DNA of 64,000 nt from Atrichornis clamosus (lineage: Eukaryota; Chordata; Aves; Passeriformes; Menuridae), in contig WBMZ01004779.1 in NCBI GenBank assembly GCA_013400975.1, positions 124,001-188,000 of the forward strand, given 5' to 3'. This document shows positions 62,721-64,000 of this stretch, piece after piece. Made by a program: the position numbers and the translations under genes. Numbering within the stretch: the first letter of the stretch is position 1; the number at the start of each line of letters is the position of its first letter. The notes under the pieces are model-generated. The model worked only from the letters and a program-made list of their open reading frames with translations, searched no databases and was not told where the DNA came from.

Positions 62721-64000
62721 CATTTTAAATGAAGCAGAGTAACTCAGGCACAGAGAAAGATGAACTTCTGGGATGAAAGCAGTGTCTAGCACTCCAGCAG
62801 CCCTGTCTAATAGACTTGAGCTGTTGGGGGGGGGGAAATCTCCTTTTCCTCCACATCCTAGAGTTGGCATGTTACTTTAATCCACATATGAAGGACTTAA
62901 TTCACGATCTTCAGACATGTTTGCCCAACAGCACACAGCAAGCAGTTGCCATTTCTGGCCCAGCCACACAGGCTGGACATCACAAGTCACCCCCCATACA
63001 GTGGCCCCCTGAATGGGGAGAGCACTGGTGTTTGTTAGGACAATTAAAAAAGGCTGTGAATTTCTGAGCATGAAATAATCTACTCCAAATTAACTCCCAG
63101 CTCTAAACACACACGTTTGTCCAATTGGAAGCTTTTAGCACTGAAATTTTCTGTACAAAAGGGGTCACACACAGGTGGCAGATAACAAGATAGGCCTGTT
63201 GCAGGGAAGTTGCACAGCACTGCTCCTTCCTGCAGCAGCAGCTCCAGCACATGGTGAACTCTGCACATCTTCAGCATGCACCTGAAACATCTTATTCTGT
63301 ACCAAGAGTAGAGCAACAGGAGGGTAGAAATGCAATTCCAGATTTGTACGTGGAAAAAACCAAGTGACCACTACTGGATCACTCTGCTCCATGCAGGCAG
63401 CACTGGGTAAGTTACACCACTCCTGGCACAAGTCATTCCCAGAAACAGCAAAGCCCAGCAAGGATTCATAAACACATCCACTTTGACTAAATTGCTTATT
63501 TCAGCTCCAGGTTTGCCAGTACTGACACCTTCCAGCCAATACCAATCTCTTGCTTGCACTGCACTAGTTTGGTTTGGATTTTTCCTTCCATAGCTGCATC
63601 TAAAGTTGTCATCACAAACCAAGCACATCTTCTGTGGGACCAGAATGGTCCTAACAGCTTTCCCGGCAAACCAAGTGATTTATGATCAGCTTAATGACAC
63701 TTTTTATACTGCTGTAAACACTAGGATTACAGTTCAGTGACTAGAAGGAGTTAAAGCAAAGTAAAGCTGCCACAGTTTCCTTAGTGCTTTGATAACTATT
63801 ATAGCAGAGTAACACTCTGAGAAATGATGAGCCTGCCATAAAGTTTCAAGACCACCTTTTATTTCAGTGAGGAGACATTTCCAAGCCCAAGCTCTGTAGA
63901 AGGGAAGAAAGAAAAAACCCATAGCCTGAGAACAGCAGTTTAGGAAAGAATGAGTTTCTACACCACCTCAAACTACTCCAGCGAAAACCTGACCCCAAAT
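62721..64000. other. Non-coding DNA, no gene recognised
   Basis: It contains a G10 run at 62,826-62,835 and otherwise ordinary sequence. Open frames reach 98 codons (minus, 63,165-63,461) without a domain. Nothing at the right edge indicates a gene running out of the window. Confidence 0.65.
62826..62835 (+). repeat. Poly-G run (G10)
   Basis: Ten consecutive G followed by AAATC. A simple homopolymer whose length may be uncertain in the assembly. Confidence 0.95.

Overview
The window looks like bird nuclear DNA. The main evidence is two CR1-type LINE 3' fragments of the kind found throughout bird genomes. One is in minus orientation at 26,290-26,549. The other is in plus orientation at 39,811-39,896 and ends in a typical 'tattctatgat' terminus. 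Both were recognised from memory of the family, not by a search. A much older, more diverged CR1/L3-like LINE relic lies at 45,690-46,225. Base composition is moderately AT-rich, CpG is scarce outside one patch, and there are many short A/T homopolymers. There is no bacterial-style gene density.

I find no gene that I can name. The open frames across all 64 kb are short (longest 195 codons, at 59,792-60,379), overlap on both strands, and lack recognisable domains, as expected by chance in DNA of this size. The window is therefore either intergenic (a gene-poor stretch) or part of one or more very large introns. The sequence alone does not tell which. Two places could hold exon-like sequence: a 49-codon minus-strand frame ending at a TAA at 32,067-32,069, and a CpG-rich patch at 15,001-15,121. 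Neither is convincing alone.

Layout: 1-15,000 is unique-looking non-coding DNA with homopolymer runs. 15,001-15,175 is the only CpG-dense, GC-rich patch. 15,200-26,289 is non-coding with several AT-rich stretches that look like conserved non-coding elements. 26,290-26,549 is CR1 (minus). 26,550-39,810 is non-coding and contains the 32-kb exon candidate, a C15 run and a good CTCF-like motif at 35,854. 39,811-39,896 is a CR1 tail (plus). 39,897-45,689 is non-coding. 45,690-46,225 is the old LINE relic. 46,226-57,391 is non-coding with several AT-rich candidate regulatory blocks. 57,392-57,455 is a small direct duplication containing the only ambiguous base (n at 57,416). 57,456-64,000 includes a dispersed 58-bp repeat pair (61,476 and 62,405) and a homeodomain-site-like AT cluster with inverted repeats at 62,520-62,720.

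No new biological system is evident. The most useful follow-ups are the candidate terminal exon near 32 kb, the all-transition 58-bp repeat pair, the CpG patch, and the AT-rich blocks, which need a cross-species alignment to test for constraint.
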